Source: an uncultured Bacteroidales bacterium
GTDB taxonomy: Bacteria > Bacteroidota > Bacteroidia > Bacteroidales > F082
Direction of reading: 5' to 3'
DNA: 64,000 bases
NCBI GenBank assembly: GCA_937896505.1
Contig: CALBNP010000203.1
Coordinates: forward strand, 7,224-71,223
Part shown: positions 26,610-34,820 of the stretch, piece after piece
How the letters are laid out: every line of letters begins with the position of its first letter
Position numbering within the stretch: position 1 is the stretch's first letter
The notes under the pieces: model-generated
Told to the model about the DNA's origin: nothing
Seen by the model: only the letters and a program-made list of their open reading frames with translations
The model's database searches: none
Made by a program: the position numbers and the translations under genes

Positions 26610-28313
26610 GTGAAATATTACAACATACCTATTTTCATGCCAGAAATGGCTTGCCCGTTTCGTTGCGTCTATTGCAACCAGTTCAGCATCGCCGGAAAAA
26701 GCCAGGTTCCGGATGCCGAATGGGTCAGTAAAACCATTGAGAATCACCTCGCTACGTTTCCAGAGAAGGAGCGTTTTGTCGAAGTGGCTTTCTTTGGGGG
26801 CAACTTCACGGGTTTGCCCATCTCGATGCAAGATGACTATCTGCGTGTGGTCCAGCCGTTTATCGAGTCGGGCGAAGTGCAGGGCATACGTTGCTCGACG
26901 CGACCCGACTATATCGACAAGGCGCGCTTGAAGGTGCTGAAGCAGTTGGGAATGCGCAACATCGAACTGGGTGCACAGTCAACCAACGATGGGGTTTTGC
27001 TTTCGTGTGGGCGTGGGCACGACTTCAAGGCCATCGAGAGAGCATCGCAACTGATTCTTGATGAAGGATTTACGCTTGGCTTGCAGATGATGATAGGCTT
27101 GCCCGGCTCGTCGCCCGAATTGGATAGGCAAACGGCTCGCGACATCGTCCGTCTTGGCGCTAAGGAAACGCGCATCTATCCTTGCCTCGTCGTGAAAGAC
27201 ACGGTGTTGGCCAAGCGTTACCTGAAAGGTGATTATCAGCCTCTGTCGGTCGCCGAGGCGGTACAGCGTTCGGCAGATATCTACACTTATTTTGTGGAAA
27301 ATGGCGTAAAGGTGTTGCGCATCGGGCTGCATCCTTCCGACGAATTGGATTGCGGTGATTGCTTTGCGGGGCCTTATCACCACAACTTTGCCGAAATGGT
27401 GCATGGCGAGGTGTGGCGACGCAGGTTCGAGACCATCGGAAAGGTTGGCAGCCATTTGACGATAAAGGTGCATCCATCGCAACGCACGCACGCCATCGGC
27501 TACGAAGCGGCCAACAAGAAAGCCTTGCTTCAGCGTTTCCAACAGGTCGATTTCGTTGCCGATACAGCTCAACCTCTTGATTCCTTTGGGTTTGAAATCC
27601 ATGATTCGGTGCATCGGGTTGTCGTCCTTGCGTCGTCGCTGATGCCTCGGCAGGCCAAGGAACGGTTGCAGGCTTTCGGCGAGGTGCTTTGGCTAGAACC
27701 GACCGATTTCGTCTATCCTTCCATTGCGGCTCATCCCGACATCTATTTCTTCCAGTTTGCCGAAAACCAGTTGGTCTTTGCGCCCAACACGCCTAAGGAA
27801 TGGGTTGCTTTCTTGCACCAAAGAGGGGTGAAACTCATGCGCGGAAGCAAGCTTCTGGGTGGCCAGCATCCCGAAACGGTTCATTACAACGCCTGTGGCA
27901 CGCAAAACTTATTGGTCCATAACTTGAAACACACCGACAGTCGTATCCTGAAACTCTACGAAGGAAAAACGCAAGTGAATGTGAACCAAGCCTATACGCG
28001 TTGCAATCTCTTGGCTTTGAACGACAGGGCTTTCATCACTTCCGACGAAGGCATCTATCGTGTCTTGACCGAAAGGCAGTTGGATGTCCTGTTCATCGAC
28101 CCGCACCAGATTCATCTCGAAGGTCACGATTATGGGTTCTTCCCGGGTTGTTGCGGTGTTTTCGACCGGAGTCTTGTGGTTTGTGGCAACACTTCGGCCT
28201 TGAAGGAAAAAACGGAACTGGATGCTTTCCTCACGCGCAATGGTTTCAGTCTTGTCGAATTACATGATGGCGTGCCGACGGATTTGGGCGGGATTTTGTT
28301 TTTGAACGGCTGA
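26610..28313 (+). CDS. Radical SAM protein fused to a DUF6873 (GME-fold) domain
   Basis: 567 residues from GTG at 26610 (reads VKYYNIPIFMPEMACPF, the usual start of the family); an ATG 30 nt upstream is possible. The first ~300 residues are an Elp3-like radical SAM enzyme: CPFRCVYC (Cys15, 19, 22), FFGGNFTGLP, RPDYIDKARL, IELGAQSTND, GLQMMIGLPGS, RIYPCLVVKDT. Residues ~320-567 match the DUF6873/arginine-deiminase-like fold family: NVNQAYTRCNLLALNDRAF, TSDEGI, LFIDPHQIHLEGHDYGFFPGCCGVF. The two parts are normally separate proteins. The substrate is unknown; the second domain family has Asn/His/Cys residues typical of guanidino-group enzymes. Divergent from the LRR operon. Confidence 0.8.
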   Translation: MKYYNIPIFMPEMACPFRCVYCNQFSIAGKSQVPDAEWVSKTIENHLATFPEKERFVEVAFFGGNFTGLPISMQDDYLRVVQPFIESGEVQGIRCSTRPDYIDKARLKVLKQLGMRNIELGAQSTNDGVLLSCGRGHDFKAIERASQLILDEGFTLGLQMMIGLPGSSPELDRQTARDIVRLGAKETRIYPCLVVKDTVLAKRYLKGDYQPLSVAEAVQRSADIYTYFVENGVKVLRIGLHPSDELDCGDCFAGPYHHNFAEMVHGEVWRRRFETIGKVGSHLTIKVHPSQRTHAIGYEAANKKALLQRFQQVDFVADTAQPLDSFGFEIHDSVHRVVVLASSLMPRQAKERLQAFGEVLWLEPTDFVYPSIAAHPDIYFFQFAENQLVFAPNTPKEWVAFLHQRGVKLMRGSKLLGGQHPETVHYNACGTQNLLVHNLKHTDSRILKLYEGKTQVNVNQAYTRCNLLALNDRAFITSDEGIYRVLTERQLDVLFIDPHQIHLEGHDYGFFPGCCGVFDRSLVVCGNTSALKEKTELDAFLTRNGFSLVELHDGVPTDLGGILFLNG

Positions 28314-28331
28314 TTTTCTTATTTTTGTGGC

Positions 28332-29987
28332 ATGAAAAGTTTTGAGCGTCTCATCATATACTTGCTGTTTTTGTGTTGTTTCACATCGTGCTTGGATAAC
28401 CCAGCTCCCGACCCTAAAGTATTGTTGCATAGGGCGGAACGCAACATCGAAAATAACCCCGAAGCGGCTTGGCACAGCCTCGATTCCATTTCCATCCCTA
28501 AGCTTTCGCTTGGCCGAGCCGACTATATGAAGTATGCCGTGCTTCATGCCGAGGCCGATTTTTTGTGCTTCAAGGAGCTGAAAAACGACACTGCCATCTT
28601 CGAGGCTTGCCGTTATTACGAGAAAAAGCAGGATTTGCCACAGCATACAAAAGCCATGCTTTACAGTGCCTGCGTGCTGGAAGCGCAAGGCCAGACCGAT
28701 GCCGCTGTAGATGCCTACAACAAGGCCTTTGCCTTGGCAAGCCAAAACGCCGACAGTGTGATGATGGCAAAGGCAAAGCATTATTTGGGAAATCTGGATT
28801 ACAATATCGGCTATTATGAAGAGGCAGTGAAGAACTTTAGGCAAGCCGATAATTATTATGCCAACAATTTGTCAAAAAAGGCGCAGATGCATAGAGCGAT
28901 AGGGGCGACATTCACTTTAAAACATGAAAATGACAGTGCCTTACTTTATCTTGAAAGAGGTTTGAAATTGGCAAGAGATGCTGAGGATGAATTGGAAGAA
29001 AGCTATTTTCTGAATACGATGAGCATAGTGTATAGGGAGAAAGGAGACTATGAGAAATCGCTTCTGCTGTTAAGACAATCCGTTTCAGTAGGCCTTGCCG
29101 ATAACGACAGCATCCGTCATCATCTGAATTATGCCAACTTGTTTTTGGGCATGAACGAAATGGATTCGGTTGAGTATTATGCTAAAAAGTTGCAAAAAGA
29201 GGTAAAAGATGTGGAAGATGGCTCTTTGTCGATTTCCATTTATGCTTTTCTCGCCAATTATGAAGCCAGAGTTGGAAATATGGGAGAAGCCTATTCTTAT
29301 CAGAAAAGTCTGTTTGAATTGTCAAGTTCCATTTATGATGAAAACATGAAGCAATCGGTGTATGAGGCTCAGCTGAAATATGATTTCGAGGCACAGCAAA
29401 ACCAATATAACAAGCAATTGGCAAACCGCCGCCGCACCATTCTGCTGTTGGTGATAGGTCTGTTGGTTTTGGCTGTGGCTGTGGCTGTTGCCATGTTTAG
29501 GAATGCCCAAAAGAACAAGGCATTGGCAAATGCATTGAAGGACTTGCTTACGTTCAAACATGAAAACGATAGGATGAAGACCGATTTCACCGAGCGTGAA
29601 AAGGAATTGAGTGATATGTTGGCTTCGTGTGAGAATAATATGGAGCGTGAACTCCGTTTCAGGCAAACGGTCATGCGGCAATTGGACATACTCTCAAAGA
29701 ACTATGGCCAAAAGTCGTATTTGCACGATTTGGAGAAAACGGTTTTCGGGAATGATAGCCATTGGGCGAAAATGATGGCTGTTTTCGATGAACTGTATCC
29801 AGGCGTCAGGGCATCGTTACACGAACATTATCCTCAGTTGAGTGAAATGGAGTGCAACGATTTCGTGTTGTCGATCATCGGTGTTTCGCGCAGCGATGAG
29901 GCAATGTTGCTGGATGTCAGTATTAGTGTGGTGGACAAAATGCGTTCAAAAGTGAAAAAAATCACGGGGAAAGGCGCGATTTCATAG
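28332..29987 (+). CDS. TPR-transmembrane-HTH regulator (lipoprotein-type N-terminus)
   Basis: 551 residues. Signal/lipobox ends CCFTSC (Cys20); TPR repeats fill ~25-340; one transmembrane helix lies at ~368-389 (TILLLVIGLLVLAVAVAVAMF), with basic residues before it; a cytoplasmic coiled coil (~395-450) leads into a C-terminal HTH-like region (LSEMECNDFVLSIIGVSRSDEAMLL...). This is the layout of Bacteroidales TPR-containing membrane regulators, in which a periplasmic TPR sensor controls a cytoplasmic DNA-binding end. Downstream lie four GTTCGGAT boxes and a DUF3244 gene, its likely targets (inference). It follows the radical SAM gene by 18 nt. Confidence 0.8.
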   Translation: MKSFERLIIYLLFLCCFTSCLDNPAPDPKVLLHRAERNIENNPEAAWHSLDSISIPKLSLGRADYMKYAVLHAEADFLCFKELKNDTAIFEACRYYEKKQDLPQHTKAMLYSACVLEAQGQTDAAVDAYNKAFALASQNADSVMMAKAKHYLGNLDYNIGYYEEAVKNFRQADNYYANNLSKKAQMHRAIGATFTLKHENDSALLYLERGLKLARDAEDELEESYFLNTMSIVYREKGDYEKSLLLLRQSVSVGLADNDSIRHHLNYANLFLGMNEMDSVEYYAKKLQKEVKDVEDGSLSISIYAFLANYEARVGNMGEAYSYQKSLFELSSSIYDENMKQSVYEAQLKYDFEAQQNQYNKQLANRRRTILLLVIGLLVLAVAVAVAMFRNAQKNKALANALKDLLTFKHENDRMKTDFTEREKELSDMLASCENNMERELRFRQTVMRQLDILSKNYGQKSYLHDLEKTVFGNDSHWAKMMAVFDELYPGVRASLHEHYPQLSEMECNDFVLSIIGVSRSDEAMLLDVSISVVDKMRSKVKKITGKGAIS

Positions 29988-30088
29988 TGATTTTGGTTTT
30001 ATGCCAAATATGAATTGCAACCGATTGACATTCATTGTTTAATTCAAAAAATGTCGATAAAATCAGGCTTTCTTATGCCATTATAAGA

Positions 30089-30195
30089 GTTCGGATTTTT
30101 GGAAAAAAAGTTCGGATAGTAAAAATTGTAATCGATTGAAATATAGTTTTTTGTATGATTTGTGATAGGCAAAAAGTTCGGATTGGGGTTCGGAT
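30089..30195 (+). promoter_or_regulatory. Four GTTCGGAT boxes upstream of the DUF3244 gene
   Basis: GTTCGGAT occurs exactly at 30089-30096, 30110-30117, 30176-30183 and 30188-30195, all in the same orientation. The first pair is 21 nt apart (two helical turns), the second 12 nt. This lies between the TPR-HTH regulator stop (29987) and the DUF3244 ATG (30245), an arrangement expected of an operator. Confidence 0.6.
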
Positions 30196-30244
30196 GCGTT
30201 TCTGGCTGCAATTATTTTGCATCAAATTTCAATTACAAACAAAA

Positions 30245-30619
30245 ATGAAACGCACAATCGCAATCTTAGTCGCTTTGCTTTGCCTGATGGCAAATGCCAA
30301 TTTCAGTTTCGCCATGCGCGAAGGAGGACCTGGAGACACTATTATTTTAAAAGGTGAAATTATTGCTCCAGGTCGTTCCCAATCCGAACCCATCACAGCA
30401 TCGGTTGACGATGCTAACCTTTATGTAGGTTTCCACGCCGATTTGGGATGTATGACCATCACTATCTATAGTGCTTCGGGTGCAGTGGCTCATACCGAAA
30501 CGATGTATGCCCAAGCCAACGATGGCGTGCAGATTTCGCTCGAAGGTTTCGCTTCGGGCAACTACCTCGTCGTTTTCAGCAACGCGCAAGGCAGCCTGAT
30601 GGGAAAATTCAGTATCTAA
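30245..30619 (+). CDS. Small secreted DUF3244-type protein
   Basis: 124 residues from the ATG at 30245 (MKRTIAILVALLCLMANANFSFA signal, in two parts); a longer frame start at 30155 adds an unlikely basic leader containing two of the operator boxes. The mature ~100 residues fit the DUF3244 pattern: TIILKGEIIAPGRSQSEPI, then an Ig-like strand set with ITIYSASGAVAHTE and a C-terminal GNYLVVFSNAQGSLMGKF. Such proteins commonly follow TPR-type membrane regulators in Bacteroidales; function is unknown. Confidence 0.75.
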   Translation: MKRTIAILVALLCLMANANFSFAMREGGPGDTIILKGEIIAPGRSQSEPITASVDDANLYVGFHADLGCMTITIYSASGAVAHTETMYAQANDGVQISLEGFASGNYLVVFSNAQGSLMGKFSI

Positions 30620-30653
30620 CAAATTAAAGGTATGCTTTATGAACAAATTCATT

Positions 30654-30697
30654 ACCTTTGCCCCTCGCCATCAAGCGTCTGCCGTTTGCGGGGGAAG
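30654..30697. repeat. 44-bp exact repeat, copy 1
   Basis: ACCTTTGCCCCTCGCCATCA...GCGGGGGAAG, identical to 33289-33332. The two copies bracket the Cys-rich lipoprotein / TlpA-like / DUF1573 genes as direct repeats about 2.6 kb apart. Confidence 0.85.
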
Positions 30698-30833
30698 AAA
30701 AGAATAGGAAACAGACGGTGAGGATAATTCACCACAGCTTGCGGTAGATGGCTGCAAGCGTTGAGGACGCACGAAAACACCGCTGGCGGGCGTGATAACG
30801 CAAGTATATGTTTACATTAAAATTGAAAGCAAT

Positions 30834-31589
30834 ATGAAAAATTTGAAATACATAATGGCGACCCTGATGGTTGCTTTAGTCGTTGCAGTCGTTTGTGTGG
30901 CTTGCAGCAAGGATAAGGAAACACCTGTCCAAGAAGCCAACAACAATTCTGAGAACGAACCTAACACCGAAGTGGTGGAGAGGAAGCCGATTGCAGTATT
31001 TGATAAGAATACTGGAGTGATGACTACTTTGATTGACATTAATAGTCTCAATGCACAAATGAAAGAGTTTTATGCTTCGCGTGGTGATACAGACCGTTAT
31101 GTGATTGAGTCGGTTGAGGTGCTTGACACTGTACCATATGACAAAAATGTTACTGGTGAAATAAAAATCATTATTCTTGACACAGAGGATGAATGTTCTT
31201 ATTCGATTTGGTGTATGAAAAGTTATACGATTAAAGATGTTAAGGAACATCGGGTTGATTATTATGTTGATGAAATAGTTGCAAGTGGTAATTTTGATTT
31301 TGCTTTTAAAAGTATAGATCGTTATTTTGTGGCAAACTTTGATGGAAATACTATATCCGCTCACGAGGTTGATCCTGAATGTTTTAGTTTAAATCCTAAA
31401 ATTATGATGTATTGCAAGTCACTTAATTGTGAGAATCAATGTGTTAAAGCAGGATCCAATTGGCATGCCTATTGCAAACAGTGTCCAATGACTAATGGAT
31501 GGTGTAGTGAAGAAAACTATACTCCTTTATTAGTTGCTACTGCTGGTGTATTGTTTGGAGCATTAGGAGTATTAGTAGCGTTAGCATAA
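30834..31589 (+). CDS. Cys-rich lipoprotein with C-terminal hydrophobic segment
   Basis: 251 residues from the ATG at 30834. Lipoprotein signal (MATLMVALVVAVVCVAC, lipobox CVAC then SKDKE). The central part is unremarkable; the C-terminal ~60 residues contain a cluster of eight Cys (YCKSLNCENQCVKAGSNWH, then AYCKQCPMTNGWCSEE) followed by a hydrophobic tail LLVATAGVLFGALGVLVALA. No family recognised. The cluster suggests disulfides or metal binding, and the next gene encodes a thioredoxin-like protein. Codons are more A/T-rich than in neighbouring housekeeping genes. Confidence 0.75.
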   Translation: MKNLKYIMATLMVALVVAVVCVACSKDKETPVQEANNNSENEPNTEVVERKPIAVFDKNTGVMTTLIDINSLNAQMKEFYASRGDTDRYVIESVEVLDTVPYDKNVTGEIKIIILDTEDECSYSIWCMKSYTIKDVKEHRVDYYVDEIVASGNFDFAFKSIDRYFVANFDGNTISAHEVDPECFSLNPKIMMYCKSLNCENQCVKAGSNWHAYCKQCPMTNGWCSEENYTPLLVATAGVLFGALGVLVALA

Positions 31590-31609
31590 TCTTCATTTAT
31601 CATGATATC

Positions 31610-32884
31610 ATGAGTACATCGTATAAGAAGACATCACATTTATTATTTGTTTTTATAGTTATCATCTCGGGCTTTTGTTTACTCTGTCTTCTTAGAATCT
31701 TTAGTGGTAATATTAGTATTAAATCCATTACGACCTATAAAAGTCAGTCAGAAGCTTTGCTGAGTGATGTTGACTGGCTATCATTCGATATGCAATGGGA
31801 GCAATTTTATCAAGAAGATTCTATTTGGTCAATGACTTATCATATTGTCCTTTGTTATGATGATGACCAAAAGATGGTTTTTGTTGACGACCCGTACCAT
31901 TACACGTATTTTAAAATAACGAAATCATCGGCAGACATTATTGATTATGGAGAGAATAAAGTTGTTAATTATAGGAAAAAGTTTGGCGGCAGTTATTTGA
32001 GTATGGGGTTGCAACAGCATTTTAGTTATTACGTTCAATATTTGTGGTATTATTTAATACCATCCAATAGACGTTTTACCAGTCAATCTAAGTTTTTCTT
32101 GACGAACTATGAGGATTTTTGTGATGAAAATAACTCCATCAGAAAATATAAAGGACATGGTTCTATGGGGTATATTCGAAACAATTCAACAGGAAAAAAG
32201 ATTGCAGCAAAAAATGAAATTTTCTCGTATGTTAACAACAATACGAATGTGCTCGACAGCATAAAAGTTGATTACTATGTTAATAATGAAAAAAATAGTC
32301 AACGCATAATCAGAATCAGCAATTTGCGTTACGACAACCGTCAACGATATATTGACTCCATTTTCGACTTCGACAACCCGCGCTACGCGAAATTCAGCCA
32401 TCACGATGAAAAGAATCCAGAAGATCCTTGGAGCGACAACAAATCTGTCACAGAGGAACTGGCTAATTATCCGTTGGTGAATCTCGAAGGCGACACGACG
32501 ACAATTGCTGAAAATGAGGGTTGGCTTTTGCTCAACTTTTGGACAATAAACTGCGCTCCATGTATCCAACATTTGAAAGATTACAAACACGAAAAAGACT
32601 CTTTGAGTTACCGTATTTTGGAAAACGAAGGCATCAGAATTTTGGCAATCAATCAGAAGTCGGATAATATGGAACTGATGGCAGATATTGCCGAAAAAAC
32701 CGACACAAGAGACATCATGTATTCTGGAAAAGGCATTGGCGGTACGATAGAACTACCTTATCTTGGTTACTTCTATCTGATTTCACCAGACAAAGAAGTT
32801 GTATATGATTCATCCAACCTCGGCGACTACAGCGAACTCCTGAAAGCCAAAGCCAACTACGAAAAACAACATCAAAAAGAGTAA
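31610..32884 (+). CDS. Membrane-anchored TlpA/thioredoxin-like protein
   Basis: 424 residues. One N-terminal transmembrane helix (LLFVFIVIISGFCLLCLL), a ~250-residue extracytoplasmic region without recognised domain, then a C-terminal TlpA-like thioredoxin fold: YPLVNLEGDTTTIAENEGWLLLNFW, active site C315-APC318, a helix and FYLISPDKEVVYDS. The residue expected to be the cis-proline before FYLIS seems replaced (YLGYFYLIS), so redox activity may be altered. Starts 20 nt after the Cys-rich lipoprotein gene, which may be its partner. Confidence 0.8.
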   Translation: MSTSYKKTSHLLFVFIVIISGFCLLCLLRIFSGNISIKSITTYKSQSEALLSDVDWLSFDMQWEQFYQEDSIWSMTYHIVLCYDDDQKMVFVDDPYHYTYFKITKSSADIIDYGENKVVNYRKKFGGSYLSMGLQQHFSYYVQYLWYYLIPSNRRFTSQSKFFLTNYEDFCDENNSIRKYKGHGSMGYIRNNSTGKKIAAKNEIFSYVNNNTNVLDSIKVDYYVNNEKNSQRIIRISNLRYDNRQRYIDSIFDFDNPRYAKFSHHDEKNPEDPWSDNKSVTEELANYPLVNLEGDTTTIAENEGWLLLNFWTINCAPCIQHLKDYKHEKDSLSYRILENEGIRILAINQKSDNMELMADIAEKTDTRDIMYSGKGIGGTIELPYLGYFYLISPDKEVVYDSSNLGDYSELLKAKANYEKQHQKE

Positions 32885-32886
32885 AA

Positions 32887-33288
32887 ATGAAACAGCTAAT
32901 AATCAGCATTCTGCTTTTTGTCGCAAGTGGTTTTCAAATCAAGGCGCAGGAAGCGGCAAGTCCGAAAATCGTGTTTGAAGAAACCGTTTTCGACTTTGAC
33001 ACTATTGTTCAAAACGGCGACGGAACACATGTATTCCATTTCAGCAACCAAGGTTCGGTTCCACTTGTCATCAGTTCTGCTTTCTCATCTTGCGGCTGTG
33101 TGGTGCCTGAATGGCCTAAAGAGCCTATCTCACCGAATGGCCAAGGCGAAATCAAGGTGAAGTACAACACCAGCAAGACCGGGCATTTCACCAAGGTTAT
33201 CGTGGTGAAGTCAAACGACCCGGAATCGCCAAAAACCATTCTGCGAATTAATGGAGTCGTTATTGAGCCGCCCAAGGGGAAAAAGTGA
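32887..33288 (+). CDS. DUF1573 domain-containing secreted protein
   Basis: 133 residues. Signal peptide (LLFVASGFQIKAQ) followed by one DUF1573 Ig-like domain: FDFDTIVQNGDGTHVFHFSNQG, the characteristic SSAFSSCGCVVPEWP, and VKSNDPESPKTILRINGVV. Function unknown; widespread in Bacteroidota and often next to TlpA-like proteins. It begins 2 nt after the TlpA-like stop, so the two are clearly co-transcribed. Confidence 0.88.
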   Translation: MKQLIISILLFVASGFQIKAQEAASPKIVFEETVFDFDTIVQNGDGTHVFHFSNQGSVPLVISSAFSSCGCVVPEWPKEPISPNGQGEIKVKYNTSKTGHFTKVIVVKSNDPESPKTILRINGVVIEPPKGKK

Positions 33289-33332
33289 ACCTTTGCCCCT
33301 CGCCATCAAGCGTCTGCCGTTTGCGGGGGAAG
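33289..33332. repeat. 44-bp exact repeat, copy 2
   Basis: Second copy of the 30654-30697 sequence, starting at the base after the DUF1573 stop codon. Confidence 0.85.
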
Positions 33333-33385
33333 GTTTCGGACTTCCTATGTCATACCGACGAAGGAAGGTAACTATTCGTTCAGCA

Positions 33386-33450
33386 AAAAAGGATTGCCAA
33401 CGAATGTCATACCGACGAAGGAGAGTATCTATTCGTTGGCAAGCCTTTCT
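33386..33450. repeat. Hairpin element with GTCATACC core (terminator-like)
   Basis: Arms AAAGGATTGCCAACGAAT (33388-33405) and ATTCGTTGGCAAGCCTTT (33431-33448) pair over 18 bp with one mismatch around the 25-nt core GTCATACCGACGAAGG...TATCT (33406-33430). A related core without paired arms precedes it at 33349-33373. The A-run/T-run ends suggest termination between the convergent DUF1573 and tolC-like genes. Confidence 0.8.
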
Positions 33451-33461
33451 TACAACGTAAT

Positions 33462-33508
33462 AAATAACAATAGATTTCTTCCCTGCGGTCGAAATGACAT
33501 TGTTATTT
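33462..33508. repeat. Hairpin element, GTCATTTCGACC core (inverted copy)
   Basis: Perfect 10-bp arms AAATAACAAT / ATTGTTATTT around the same 27-nt core as at 21776-21802, in reverse orientation. Its right arm overlaps the last codons of the tolC-like gene. Confidence 0.85.
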
Positions 33509-34819
33509 GTTTTCATTATAGAACTCCATCACCTTGCAGCGGTAAAGGTATTCGTATTTGGCTTGCAGCAATGCCGATTCGGCTTGGTAAAGTCGGGTTC
33601 GGCTCTCGTTGAGCTCCATCTGTGTGGTCTTGCCTGCCTCGAATCCGGCTTCCGCATAGTCGAAAGCCATCTGCGATGATTTCAGTGCGTTATCGGCCGA
33701 GTTGTATTTTTGCTCGGCAGCCAAGGCGTTGTAATAGGCTTGCTGAATCTCCTTCTTCAAAGCCTTGCTCTTGTTCTCTATCTCCAATGTATGGTTCTCG
33801 ATGTTCACTTCCGCCATCTTGACGCGATATCTAGTCTGCATCCGGTTGAAAATCGGTATGTTGAGCGAGAATCCGAGTTGGGCGCGGCTGTTCATCTTGA
33901 TCTGGTCGGGCAAGGGTATGTTATCGTAGCCTTTCGTGAAGTAGTTGTAGTAGCCGTTGGAATAGCCACCGAAGAAACTGAGCGATGGGTACCAAGCCGA
34001 TTTGGCGACCTTCAGATCGTAAAGCGATTGTTGCAGACGCAGTTGCGCTGCCTGCATGATGGGCTGTTGGTTCAAGGCGTTCTCAATGGTAGTTTCTGGC
34101 GAAGGCAACTGATAGTCAATCAAATCCAAAAACTCGTCGGGCGAAACCACGTCGAAGTTCTCGATGCTTTCGATTTCCATGGCTTGGGTTAGGTCGAGAA
34201 GGCTCAGCATGAGGTTGTTGTCGGCTTCGGTGAGCGACGATTGGTTGGCAGCCACTTGGGCCTTGCTCTCATACACGTCGGCTTCGGCCTTGCGCCCCAC
34301 TTCAAAGAGCTGGCGGGTCATATCATATTGGTTTTGCGAGAGTTCGAGCTGTTGCTCGGCCACACCTTTCAGTTCTTTGCAATACACCACTTGCATGTAA
34401 TAGGCCATGATGGTCAGTCGCAAGTCGCGTTTGGCGGCTTCGAGGTCTTGGGTGCAGGCCTGGAGGTTCAGATAGCTCGACTTCGTGGAGTTGTAGATGT
34501 TCAGACCTTGGAAAAGGGGCAGCGAGACATCCAAGCCAACGGAAGTCGATGATGAGTTGTCGGGCACATACACACCCGTGTAGGATGGCGATTGGCCAAA
34601 GCCAAGGTATTCGCCCGCCGAGGCATTGATGGAAGGCAACCACGAGTCTTTGGTCATTTCATACTGATAGTCAGCGTTTTGTCGGCTGAGCTGGCTCTGC
34701 TGTATGCCGATGTTGTGCTCAAGTGCATAGTCGATGCATTGCTGCATGGTCCATACTTGCTGTGCCGAAGCGGAAAAGGCAAGAACCACAGTTGCCACGA
34801 GTAGAAGGGTGTGTTTCAT
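33503..34819 (-). CDS. TolC-family outer-membrane efflux protein
   Basis: 438 residues. Signal peptide (LLLVATVVLAFSASAQ), then two OEP repeats of long coiled-coil helices separated by beta strands: W TMQQCIDYALEHNIGIQQS, KDSWLPSINASAGEYLGFG, SKAQVAANQSSLTEADNNL, and in the second half WYPSLSFFGGYSNGYYNYF and EAGFEAGKTTQMELNESRTR. Trimeric exit duct for a tripartite pump. Last gene of the pump operon, 1 nt after the HlyD-type gene; its final codons lie in the right arm of a hairpin element. Confidence 0.93.
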   Translation of the reverse strand: MKHTLLLVATVVLAFSASAQQVWTMQQCIDYALEHNIGIQQSQLSRQNADYQYEMTKDSWLPSINASAGEYLGFGQSPSYTGVYVPDNSSSTSVGLDVSLPLFQGLNIYNSTKSSYLNLQACTQDLEAAKRDLRLTIMAYYMQVVYCKELKGVAEQQLELSQNQYDMTRQLFEVGRKAEADVYESKAQVAANQSSLTEADNNLMLSLLDLTQAMEIESIENFDVVSPDEFLDLIDYQLPSPETTIENALNQQPIMQAAQLRLQQSLYDLKVAKSAWYPSLSFFGGYSNGYYNYFTKGYDNIPLPDQIKMNSRAQLGFSLNIPIFNRMQTRYRVKMAEVNIENHTLEIENKSKALKKEIQQAYYNALAAEQKYNSADNALKSSQMAFDYAEAGFEAGKTTQMELNESRTRLYQAESALLQAKYEYLYRCKVMEFYNENK

Positions 34820-34820
34820 C

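Noticed and set aside
28320..28327. TATTTTTG just before the TPR regulator ATG
   Set aside because: Only 4 nt separate it from the start codon, so a transcript begun there would lack the ATG; it is probably chance or the gene is co-transcribed from upstream.
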